NCBI RefSeq assembly: GCF_025060375.1
Contig: NZ_JANXCG010000030.1
Coordinates: 1-36,449 of the forward strand
DNA: 36,449 nucleotides
Direction of reading: 5' to 3'
Source of the DNA: Meiothermus sp.
Lineage (GTDB): Bacteria > Deinococcota > Deinococci > Deinococcales > Thermaceae
In this document: one piece after another, positions 30,486-36,449 of the stretch
Position numbering within the stretch: the first letter of the stretch is position 1
How the letters are laid out: each line of letters starts with the position of its first letter
Translations under genes and position numbers: made by a program
Notes under the pieces: generated by a model
Databases searched by the model: none
What the model saw: the letters and a program-made list of their open reading frames with translations, nothing else
Told to the model about the DNA's origin: nothing

Positions 30486-30985
30486 CGCCCGTAGCCCGGC
30501 ACCCAAGCCCGCCTGCGCCCAAGGGCCAGGAGGTCGTTCCAGCGAAGCCTTTCGCCGGTGTGCTGGGGCCGCTCCCTAAGGTAGCCCTCCAGGGCGGCGG
30601 CGCTGCCGAAGGCCAGCAGGCCGGTGCCCATGGGGGTGCGGATGCGTTCGTTGAAGAGAAACAGGGCTTGGTTGACCGGCAGGAAGCGGGCTTCCTTGCG
30701 ACTGGAAAGGGAAAAGTCGGCCACGTAGAGTTCCTTGGGGGTGGCCTTGGGCCCGCCGTAGCCCAGCAGGTGATCAAGCAGGCAGCCCACGTCGTCGTAC
30801 TGGTAGACCTTGCCGGTGCTCGTGACCATCTGCGCGGCGTAGCGGGCGTCCAGGAGGGTCATGTTGCAGTAGGGGCAGGCATCCACCCCCACCCGCAGGG
30901 GCCGGGCCGCCGCCAGCACCGGTTGCAGCATGCCCGAGCCCAGGGGCAGGGCCAGCAGTCCTTTGATCAGGGTGCGCCGCTTCAT
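30482..30985 (-). CDS. nosL: NosL-family copper chaperone
   Basis: A 167-residue protein with an N-terminal signal (MKRRTLIKGLLALPLG, Tat-like or lipoprotein-like without the lipobox Cys) and the NosL Cu(I) motif DACPYCNM, Cys37, Cys40 and Met42. The downstream block TPMGTGLLAFGS is the second NosL signature. NosL supplies copper for NosZ in denitrifiers; here nosZ is not in the window, so the target may be another copper protein. GAGGAA lies 2 bases before the ATG. It ends overlapping nosY and is preceded by a second NosL-like gene after 52 bases. Confidence 0.88.
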   Translation of the reverse strand: MKRRTLIKGLLALPLGSGMLQPVLAAARPLRVGVDACPYCNMTLLDARYAAQMVTSTGKVYQYDDVGCLLDHLLGYGGPKATPKELYVADFSLSSRKEARFLPVNQALFLFNERIRTPMGTGLLAFGSAAALEGYLRERPQHTGERLRWNDLLALGRRRAWVPGYGR

Positions 30986-31037
30986 GGTTCCTCGGATGGG
31001 CCGGAGGCGGGGATCAACCTCCGGCCTAGACGTACGC

Positions 31038-31697
31038 TTACTTGAGCAGGCCAGCGTGCTTGGCCAGCAGGCTCACCAGGTTCATCTCCGGCAGGGGGGC
31101 CAGGTCCAAGAGGGTCTGCCAGTCCAGGATGCGGGTACGGCCCAGGTCGGGGTTGGCCCGGGCAAAGGCCAGGGCCGCCTCCTGGCTACGGAAGGCAGCA
31201 ATCTTGGCGTCCATGACCACCCAGCCGCGCTTCTCGCCCCAGAGGTACACCGCTTGGCGGGCGGGAATCAGGCTCACCGCAGCCGGACCCTTGGCCGGGT
31301 CGTAGGCCCCCCGGTCGGTCACGTAGAAGGTGGTGCCTACCCCATCGCGGATCCCGTAGACCCAGGCGTAGTTCACCATGCAGGCGATGGACTCGAAGTG
31401 GTGTGCGTCCTTTCCCTGCTTGGCCTCCTTGAGGGCAATCTGGCTGTAGGTCTGCTCGAAGAAACCCGGGGCGAAGGTGCGGCCCATCCAGGCCCCCGGC
31501 GCGGGGGTCTTGAGCGGCATCTCGCAGAAGTCGCACTTACCGCTGTCCCAGGGAATGGCCTTGGCAGCGATGGTCTCGAGGCTGGCCGGGGCTGCGGGCT
31601 GCATGGGCTGCATGTGCTGAGCTAGAGCTTGCGAGAGGGCTGCCGAAGCACCTAGAGCCGAAAGCATCCGGATCACTTCACGACGGTTCTTGTGCAT
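31038..31697 (-). CDS. second, longer NosL-like protein
   Basis: A 219-residue exported protein with a Tat-type signal (NRREVIRMLSALGASAALSQALA), then a Met/His-rich stretch (QHMQPMQP) and the motif KCDFCEM with Cys55, Cys58 and Met60, the NosL C-x2-C-x-M signature. Further on it has a CMVNYAWVYG segment. Two NosL-like chaperones in one operon suggest a relay or two cargo states. The ATG at 31697 overlaps nosF by 20 bases. Length is above the usual NosL (~160-190) because of the Met-rich linker and tail. Confidence 0.78.
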   Translation of the reverse strand: MHKNRREVIRMLSALGASAALSQALAQHMQPMQPAAPASLETIAAKAIPWDSGKCDFCEMPLKTPAPGAWMGRTFAPGFFEQTYSQIALKEAKQGKDAHHFESIACMVNYAWVYGIRDGVGTTFYVTDRGAYDPAKGPAAVSLIPARQAVYLWGEKRGWVVMDAKIAAFRSQEAALAFARANPDLGRTRILDWQTLLDLAPLPEMNLVSLLAKHAGLLK

Positions 31698-32316
31698 AGT
31701 TCACACTGCCTTGGTCAACCACCCGGCCGTTTTCCAGGCGCACATAGCGCTCGGCCAGGCGCGAGAGTTCTTCTTGCCGGTGGGCCGATAAAATCGCCAG
31801 CCCCCCCATGGCGAGGTGGGCGGCCAGCCAGTCCTGCAGGCGCTCCAGCCCCTCGCCATCCAGCGCCGAGGCGGGTTCGTCCAGGAGCCAGAGGAGGGGG
31901 TAGCCCATCAGCCCGGTGGCCAGGGCCAGCCGCTGCCGCCAGCCGCCCGAGAGTTGGGCCACCGGGCGCTTCAGGTGGCCCTCCAGGCCCATGCGCAGGA
32001 TGGCTTCGTCCTTATCCCTTGGGGTTGCCCCTTTGAGGCGGCGGGCCGCTTCCATAATTTCTTCCACCCGCAAGGTGGGGGGAAAGCTCAGGTGCTGGGG
32101 GATGTAGGCCCGCGCGCGGGCTGCCCCCGGGCTCCGGGGGTCTTGCCCGAAGAGCCGCACCACCCCGCCATCGGGCCTTATCCGCCCGGCCAGGAGGCTC
32201 AGGAGGGTGCTCTTGCCGGCCCCGTTGGGGCCCAGCAGGGCCAGGCTGCCCGAGTCCAGCCGGAGGTTTACGCCCGAGAGCCGCCCCTTTTTGTGCAGGT
32301 CTACCACCTCAACCAT
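31678..32316 (-). CDS. nosF: NosF-like ABC transporter ATPase
   Basis: A 212-residue ABC ATPase. Walker A is GPNGAGKST (29-37), the signature is LSGGWRQRL (122-130), Walker B with DEP at 146-148, and the switch His is in LSAHRQEE. It is short at the N-terminus and C-terminus, as usual for NosF. It energises the NosY permease in the nosDFY complex. The ATG at 32316 lies inside the end of nosD (16-base overlap), and its own end overlaps the second NosL gene, so the operon is tightly packed. Confidence 0.9.
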   Translation of the reverse strand: MVEVVDLHKKGRLSGVNLRLDSGSLALLGPNGAGKSTLLSLLAGRIRPDGGVVRLFGQDPRSPGAARARAYIPQHLSFPPTLRVEEIMEAARRLKGATPRDKDEAILRMGLEGHLKRPVAQLSGGWRQRLALATGLMGYPLLWLLDEPASALDGEGLERLQDWLAAHLAMGGLAILSAHRQEELSRLAERYVRLENGRVVDQGSVNYAQEPS

Positions 32317-33497
32317 AGACCTCCCAACAGGCTCAGAAGGGCCAGCCCCAGCAGGCTGGGCGCGGTAGGGGTTGCAGGCGGCGAGGCAGGCCGGGCCTCC
32401 GGGTCGGCTAGGGCCAGCAGGCGCAGCCCCGGCACCTTGGCCTCAGCGGCCTCCCAGAGCAGAACCCCCGGCGAGAGGGCCAGGAGGCTCAGATCGGGCT
32501 GGCGGGCGCTCAGGAGGGCAAAGCTGCTGCTGGGCAGGTGGGGGATGGGCAGGGGCGCGGCCCGGTCGAAGGCGTTGCCCCGGAGCACCACCCTGGCCCG
32601 GGGGTCGTCCACTGCCACGTCGTGCAGGTTGCCCACAAAGGTGTTGGCGGTAGCTTTCAGGGTGTTTTGGTCGGCATCGCGGGCGAAGAGGAGGGCGGTG
32701 CCGTTGCCCTCAAAGCGGTTGTCGAGGAGCTGGGTGTCCCTCGAGTCCAGCGAAAAAAGCCCGATGGTGCTCCCCAGGAAGCGGTTGCCCTTCAGGGTGG
32801 CCTTCCACTCCTCTTGCAGCAGGAGCCCATAGCGCAGAGGTCCCACTTCCCGGGCAAAGGTGTTGCCCTCCACCCAGTTTTCGGCTCCGTGCATGAGGGC
32901 CGAGCCCACCCGGTTACCCTGGCTGTGGTTGCCCCGGACCTGGGCCTGGTAGGTAAACATCAGGTGCAGGCCGTAGCGTTCTCCGGATTCCACCCGATTG
33001 CCCTCCACCACCACCCGTTCGCCGTATTCCACGTAGAGGTTGTCCAGAAAGCCCCGAATCCGGTTGCCCCGCAGCACCACCCCATCGCTGCGGTAGGTTT
33101 GCAAGCCGGGGGCCGCCTGGGTGCCCACCAATTCGCAGTTTTCCACCACTGCGCGGTTGGATTTCTCCACCCGTATACCGCCTGTCACCCCTTTGGCCCG
33201 AAGCCCACGCACCACGCAGCCCTCGCACTGGTAGAGCGTCACGGCTGCGTCGGGTTCGTAGAAGTCATCGCCTGGACCCACGTTTTGCACCTCGAGGCCC
33301 TCCACCACAATTCCCGCTGCCCTTAGGGTGAGCGCGGTGCCCTTACCCCCACCGTCCAGTACTGCGCCGGGGCGGGCTACCAGGCGTACCCCCGGGGTGG
33401 TAATCGTCCAGGGGCCCTGGTGTACACCAGCTTCCAGCACCACGGTCTGGCCGGGGTACAGGGGGGGCAAAGGGGTAGGAGGGTGAAGCACCAGCAT
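32301..33497 (-). CDS. nosD: NosD-like periplasmic beta-helix protein
   Basis: A 398-residue right-handed parallel beta-helix (CASH/NosD repeats): recurrent GNRF/GNRI/NxF turns run from about residue 45 to 300, with the NosD-typical RYGLHLMFTYQA. A C-terminal hydrophobic helix followed by basic residues (LLSLLGGLWLRW) anchors it. The oddity is the N-terminus: the only usable start (ATG 33497) opens directly at MLVLHPPTPLPPLYPGQT with no signal peptide, and the frame is closed by TAG 14 codons upstream. Either an unusual start is used or the 5' end has been lost. Confidence 0.85.
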   Translation of the reverse strand: MLVLHPPTPLPPLYPGQTVVLEAGVHQGPWTITTPGVRLVARPGAVLDGGGKGTALTLRAAGIVVEGLEVQNVGPGDDFYEPDAAVTLYQCEGCVVRGLRAKGVTGGIRVEKSNRAVVENCELVGTQAAPGLQTYRSDGVVLRGNRIRGFLDNLYVEYGERVVVEGNRVESGERYGLHLMFTYQAQVRGNHSQGNRVGSALMHGAENWVEGNTFAREVGPLRYGLLLQEEWKATLKGNRFLGSTIGLFSLDSRDTQLLDNRFEGNGTALLFARDADQNTLKATANTFVGNLHDVAVDDPRARVVLRGNAFDRAAPLPIPHLPSSSFALLSARQPDLSLLALSPGVLLWEAAEAKVPGLRLLALADPEARPASPPATPTAPSLLGLALLSLLGGLWLRW

Positions 33498-33588
33498 AGA
33501 CGCTGCGTGTTCAGCAAGGGGAGGGGCTGGAATCAGCTATTCAGATGGCCACGGGTTAGGTCTGCCCGCAGCCGGAGCTGAGCCGCGT

Positions 33589-33963
33589 TCAGCCAACCCA
33601 AGGCGGCCCCCGGTTGAGCGGCGGGAGGACCGGGGCCAAGTGCAGCTTCTGCGGTTGCTGTGGGCCTGTTGTGCTGAGGAGGCGGGGGATGGGGAGCGGT
33701 ACCGCGACCAGCGGTGCGGCCCCGTCGCTGAACCCCCCGGGGATGCAGAGGGGGCAGTGGGGCGAATGGGTGTGGCTAGGGGAAGGGGTTGGCTGAGGTT
33801 GGGGGGAGCCGGGGTGGAAGGTGCAGATGTCTGTCCCGATAAAACGAACCGGGAGTGCTTGGCTCTTTGGGTTGCGCAGGGCATACTGGCTCGAGACCAG
33901 AAGCACAAGCCCCGCCAAGGCCAAGGCCAGGAGGGGATGCCGCTGGGGGGCTCGAGCCAGCAT
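33589..33963 (-). CDS. small DUF2946-like exported/membrane protein
   Basis: A 124-residue protein with an N-terminal hydrophobic segment (LLALALAGLVLLVSSQYAL), a proline/histidine-rich middle (SPSHTHSPHCPLCIPGGF) with a C-x2-C pair, and a tail ending near RGPPWVG. This pattern resembles DUF2946 proteins, small copper-associated envelope proteins with a CPxC motif and an RAPP-like end. It heads the minus-strand nos-type operon, 91 bases before nosD, and is controlled by a promoter with a CsoR/CstR-type repeat. The family call is tentative, but the gene itself looks real. Confidence 0.6.
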   Translation of the reverse strand: MLARAPQRHPLLALALAGLVLLVSSQYALRNPKSQALPVRFIGTDICTFHPGSPQPQPTPSPSHTHSPHCPLCIPGGFSDGAAPLVAVPLPIPRLLSTTGPQQPQKLHLAPVLPPLNRGPPWVG

Positions 33964-33974
33964 AGCTCGGGAAC

Positions 33975-34000
33975 AGTATAGCTGCCCCCTCAGGGGGGAA
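33975..34000 (-). promoter_or_regulatory. promoter and CsoR/CstR-type repeat for the nos-type operon
   Basis: TATACT on the minus strand (33980-33975) lies 11 bases before the ATG at 33963. Just upstream, in the expected spacer, is CCCCC-TCA-GGGGG (33985-33997), an inverted repeat of the same style as the cstR-operon site but without AT ends on one side. No good -35 is visible. Confidence 0.5.
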
Positions 34001-34015
34001 ATTTGTCCCAGCTAA

Positions 34016-34040
34016 ATATCCCCAGGGGGTATGCTATACT
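34016..34040 (+). promoter_or_regulatory. trxB promoter with CsoR/CstR-type operator
   Basis: ATATCCCCAGGGGGTAT (34016-34032) is an inverted repeat centred on A34024 with one mismatched pair. TATACT (34035-34040) follows immediately as a -10 and the trxB ATG lies at 34083. The -35 is weak. The repeat closely resembles the one at 28878-28896 in front of the cstR operon. Confidence 0.65.
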
Positions 34041-34082
34041 CAGGCGGAGGGGCCAGCGTATGCTGGTAGAGGAGACCTTGCC

Positions 34083-35021
34083 ATGAGCCAGACCTACGAC
34101 GTGGTGATCATCGGGGGCGGTCCCGCCGGCCTCACCGCCGGCATCTACGCGGGCCGGGCCAACCTAAGGACCCTTATCTTGGAGAGGGGCCTGCCCGGGG
34201 GCCAGATTGCCCAGACCGAGGAGGTGGAGAACTACCCCGGCTTCCCCGAGCCCATCAGTGGGCCGGAGCTCTCCGAGCGGATGGTCCAGCAGGCCAAACG
34301 CTTTGGGGCCCAGATTGTGATGGACGAGGCCCAGGGCATCGAGAAGACCCCCGAGGGCTTTGTGGTGCGGGGCTACGAGCAGGACTACAAGGCCCGGGTG
34401 GTCATCCTGGCCACCGGGGCCAACCCCAAGAGGCTGGGCGTGCCCGGTGAGGAGAAGTTCTATGGGCGTGGGGTGAGCACCTGCGCGACCTGCGACGGCT
34501 TCTTCTACCGGGGTAAGGAGGTGGTGGTGGTTGGCGGGGGAGACGCCGCGGTGGAGGAGGGGCTTTTCCTCACCAAGTTCGCCAACAAGGTCACCCTGGT
34601 GCACCGCCGCGACGCCCTGCGGGCCAACAAGACTGCCCAGGCCCGGGCCTTTGCCAACCCCAAGATGCACTTCATCTGGGATACGGTGGTGGAGGAAATT
34701 CTGGGTGAGGAAACCGTGACGGGGGTGCGCCTGCGGAACCTCAAGACTGGGGAGGTCTACGACTACCCCACCGATGGGGTTTTCGTCTTCATCGGGCATG
34801 AGCCCAACACCGGCTTCCTTAGGGGTCTGGTGGAGCTGCGCCCGGACGGCTATGTGGCGGTGCGTGATGAAATCTTCACCTCGGTGCCGGGGCTTTTTGC
34901 CGCCGGGGATGTGGCCGACCCCATCTACCGGCAGCTTTCCACCAGCGTGGGGGCTGGCACCCGGGCGGCTATGATGGCCGAGCGCTACCTGGCCGAACAG
35001 GAGCACGTTACCGCCCGCTAG
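34083..35021 (+). CDS. trxB: thioredoxin reductase
   Basis: A 312-residue flavoprotein disulfide reductase that reduces thioredoxin with NAD(P)H. It has the FAD motif GGGPAG (11-16), the redox pair CATC at 134-137 followed by DGFF, the nucleotide-binding GGGDAAVEE block, and the second FAD motif FAAGDVADP near the C-terminus. GGAGA is 7-8 bases before the ATG. A CsoR/CstR-type operator in its promoter suggests induction by sulfane sulfur. It is followed after 8 bases by a TDT-family permease, so the two are co-transcribed. Confidence 0.96.
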   Translation: MSQTYDVVIIGGGPAGLTAGIYAGRANLRTLILERGLPGGQIAQTEEVENYPGFPEPISGPELSERMVQQAKRFGAQIVMDEAQGIEKTPEGFVVRGYEQDYKARVVILATGANPKRLGVPGEEKFYGRGVSTCATCDGFFYRGKEVVVVGGGDAAVEEGLFLTKFANKVTLVHRRDALRANKTAQARAFANPKMHFIWDTVVEEILGEETVTGVRLRNLKTGEVYDYPTDGVFVFIGHEPNTGFLRGLVELRPDGYVAVRDEIFTSVPGLFAAGDVADPIYRQLSTSVGAGTRAAMMAERYLAEQEHVTAR

Positions 35022-35029
35022 GAGGGGGT

Positions 35030-36094
35030 ATGGAAGCCGCTCTTCCGGCTCGTCCCAGCGTGCGCTACCTGAACCCGGCCTGGTTTGCCTCGGTGATGGG
35101 CACTGGGGTGCTGGCCCAGGCCCTAGCCCAGTTCGGCCTGATGGGGCTGGCCCTACCGGTCTACTGGCTGGCCCTCCTGACCCTTCTGGCCCTCTTGGGG
35201 CTCTACCTGGCCAAGCTCCTGCGCCACCCGCAGGCAGTGCTCTCCGACTTGCAGCACCCCTTGCTTTCGCAGATGCTGCCCACGCTGCCCATCGCCCTTC
35301 TGGTGATGAGCCTAGCCACCCGGGCGCTGCCCTTGGGGGCGTGGTCGGTGCCGCTGGGCCAGGGGCTTTTTTGGCTGGGTATGCCGCTCATCTTTCTGGT
35401 GGGCCTGCTGGTGGTGTTCGTGGTGAGCACCCGGCTCAGGCTCCCCCTGGAGGCTGCCAACGGAGCCTGGTTCATTCCGCCGGTCTCGGCCCTGCTGGTA
35501 CCGATCACCGCTGGGGCCTGGCTCGAGACCTTTCCTCAGGCCTGGCAACAGGAAGTCTGGGTGATGAGCGGGCTTTTCCTGGGCATCGGGTTTTTCCTCT
35601 TCCTCCCCGTGATGGCCAGCTTTCTGCAGCGGCTGTACGCCCACGGGCGGCTCGAGCCGCACCTCTTGCCCTCGGTCTTCATCGGGCTGGCCCCGGTGGG
35701 GCTTCTGGTGCTCTCACCCTGGCGCTGGCTCGAGGGCGGGGTGAGGGCTGGGCTGGTGCCCGGGGGCTGGCCTGAAGCCTGGCCGGTGGTGGGGCTCGCG
35801 GTCTGGGGCCTGGGGCTTTGGTGGCTCTTCTACAGCCTGGCCCTGCTTCTCGACACCCTCCTTGTGGACTGCCGCCGTGCGCAGTTTCACTTCGCGCCGG
35901 GTTGGTGGGGGTTCGTCTTTCCGCTGGGGGCTTTTACCCTGGCCACACTGGCCCTGGCCAGGGCGTTGGGCTCGGCTTTCCTCGGGGGGCTGGCCTGGGG
36001 CTTGCTCCTGCTGCTCGGGGCGTTCTGGCTTTGGGTAACTCTCCACTCCCTACGGGCTTGGGCCGGCCTGGGGGCCCTGCGCCCACCTAAGTGA
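35030..36094 (+). CDS. TDT/SLAC1-family permease, possible sulfite exporter
   Basis: A 354-residue membrane protein with about ten helices. The opening NPAWFASVMGTGVLA is the hallmark of the tellurite-resistance/dicarboxylate transporter (TDT) family, which includes the yeast sulfite pump Ssu1 and SLAC1 anion channels. Its place behind trxB, under a CstR-type operator and near a Sox system, makes export of sulfite or a related anion a reasonable guess, but the substrate cannot be read from sequence. GGAGGGGG lies just before the ATG. Confidence 0.8.
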   Translation: MEAALPARPSVRYLNPAWFASVMGTGVLAQALAQFGLMGLALPVYWLALLTLLALLGLYLAKLLRHPQAVLSDLQHPLLSQMLPTLPIALLVMSLATRALPLGAWSVPLGQGLFWLGMPLIFLVGLLVVFVVSTRLRLPLEAANGAWFIPPVSALLVPITAGAWLETFPQAWQQEVWVMSGLFLGIGFFLFLPVMASFLQRLYAHGRLEPHLLPSVFIGLAPVGLLVLSPWRWLEGGVRAGLVPGGWPEAWPVVGLAVWGLGLWWLFYSLALLLDTLLVDCRRAQFHFAPGWWGFVFPLGAFTLATLALARALGSAFLGGLAWGLLLLLGAFWLWVTLHSLRAWAGLGALRPPK

Positions 36095-36176
36095 CGCTGG
36101 CAGCGGTTCGCCTGGGGGGTGGGCCTAATTGCTGATGTGCCTCCACCAAACGTAGAAAAACGCCCTGCTGAGCGAA

Positions 36177-36208
36177 TTGACACCCATCCTCTTCCTAGGT
36201 AGGATGGG
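36177..36208 (+). promoter_or_regulatory. strong promoter overlapped by a palindrome, for TRAP gene
   Basis: TTGACA (36177-36182, perfect -35) and TAGGAT (36200-36205) are separated by exactly 17 bases. CCCATCCT (36183-36190) and AGGATGGG (36201-36208) form a perfect 8-bp inverted repeat with a 10-base centre, covering the spacer and the -10, and GCCGATTTTCTT follows. It may be an operator on the promoter, or a terminator for the TDT gene used at the same place. Confidence 0.65.
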
Positions 36209-36231
36209 GCCGATTTTCTTGCGGGGTAAAA

Positions 36232-36449
36232 ATGCGCTTTCTCCTAGGTTTGTCTCGAGCCATAGACGCCGTTACGGAAGGGGTGGGGCGCCTGGTAGTC
36301 TGGCTGGTCCTGTTGGTGGCCCTCCTGTCTGCGGGAAACGCCATCATGCGCTACGGCTTCAGCTACAGCTCCAACGCCTACCTCGAGGCCCAGTGGTACA
36401 TGTTCAGCCTCATCTTCCTCCTGGGCGGGGCCTACGCCCTCAAGCACAA
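36232..36449 (+). CDS. TRAP transporter small permease subunit (partial)
   Basis: The frame opens at ATG 36232 and runs off the window edge after 72 codons. It has a first hydrophobic helix (RLVVWLVLLVALLSAGNAIMR) and then YLEAQWYMFSLIFLLGGAYALKH, the DctQ-type signature that precedes the second helix in TRAP small subunits. These proteins pair with a large permease and a periplasmic binding protein to import carboxylates or similar anions using an ion gradient. The rest of the system should lie to the right of the window. A strong promoter stands 26 bases upstream. Confidence 0.85.
   Translation, partial: MRFLLGLSRAIDAVTEGVGRLVVWLVLLVALLSAGNAIMRYGFSYSSNAYLEAQWYMFSLIFLLGGAYALKH

Noticed and set aside
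1-36449. CRISPR arrays, tRNA or rRNA genes, insertion sequences
   Set aside because: I looked for regularly spaced direct repeats, cloverleaf-like TTCGA/CCA features and transposase motifs and saw none that hold up.

Overview
The window reads as chromosomal DNA of a Thermus/Meiothermus-type bacterium (Deinococcota). The signs are roughly two-thirds GC by eye, many GTG and TTG starts, several -10 boxes only 6-9 nt before the start codon, a very frequent CTCGAG hexamer, and thermophile-like proteins. This placement is inference from gene content, not from a marker gene. I saw no rRNA, tRNA, insertion sequence or CRISPR array.

Layout. 1-8498 is mostly housekeeping: a partial membrane protein, recF, an EamA transporter, dps, a YceI/lipid-binding-type pair, a GH125-like glycosidase and two coupled TolC-family genes, the second without the usual beta-hairpins. 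8499-8887 is a regulatory region with a possible structured RNA, AT-rich palindromes and a strong promoter. 8888-20756 is a thiosulfate/sulfide oxidation island: soxW-Y-Z-A-X-B-X2-A2-rhodanese-DUF302-like, then a flavocytochrome c-type sulfide dehydrogenase flavoprotein, soxC-D, a Rieske protein and a CcdA-type thiol exporter, closed by a hairpin terminator. The SoxXA cytochrome is encoded twice, as mirror-image pairs on either side of soxB. 20816-21415 holds eroded sequence. 21416-27288 carries purN, a Cys/Met-metabolism PLP enzyme, the agmatine deiminase/N-carbamoylputrescine amidase pair and uvrB.

27520-36094 appears to be a sulfane-sulfur and copper region. A CsoR-family regulator with a CstR-like Cys/Cys sensor (no copper His) sits in an operon with a periplasmic rhodanese and a two-thioredoxin-fold oxidoreductase. 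A second rhodanese is divergent from that operon. A nosDF-nosL-nosL-nosY-pcuAC operon without nosZ follows, headed by a small DUF2946-like gene. Divergent from it are trxB and a TDT-family (possibly sulfite-exporting) permease. Both divergent promoter regions carry GC-rich inverted repeats of the CsoR/CstR type (ATAyCCCC...GGGGrTAT), so I infer one regulon joining both blocks. The window ends inside a TRAP-transporter small-subunit gene with its own strong promoter.

How it works together. SoxXA loads thiosulfate onto SoxYZ, SoxB hydrolyses the sulfonate, and SoxCD oxidises the remaining sulfane sulfur. SoxW and CcdA would keep periplasmic thiols reduced. The flavoprotein would oxidise sulfide. 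Rhodaneses, thioredoxin reductase, the disulfide oxidoreductase and the permease would handle leaking persulfide and sulfite, sensed by the CstR-like repressor. The nos-type and PCuAC proteins probably build a copper centre, perhaps CuA of the terminal oxidase that receives the electrons.
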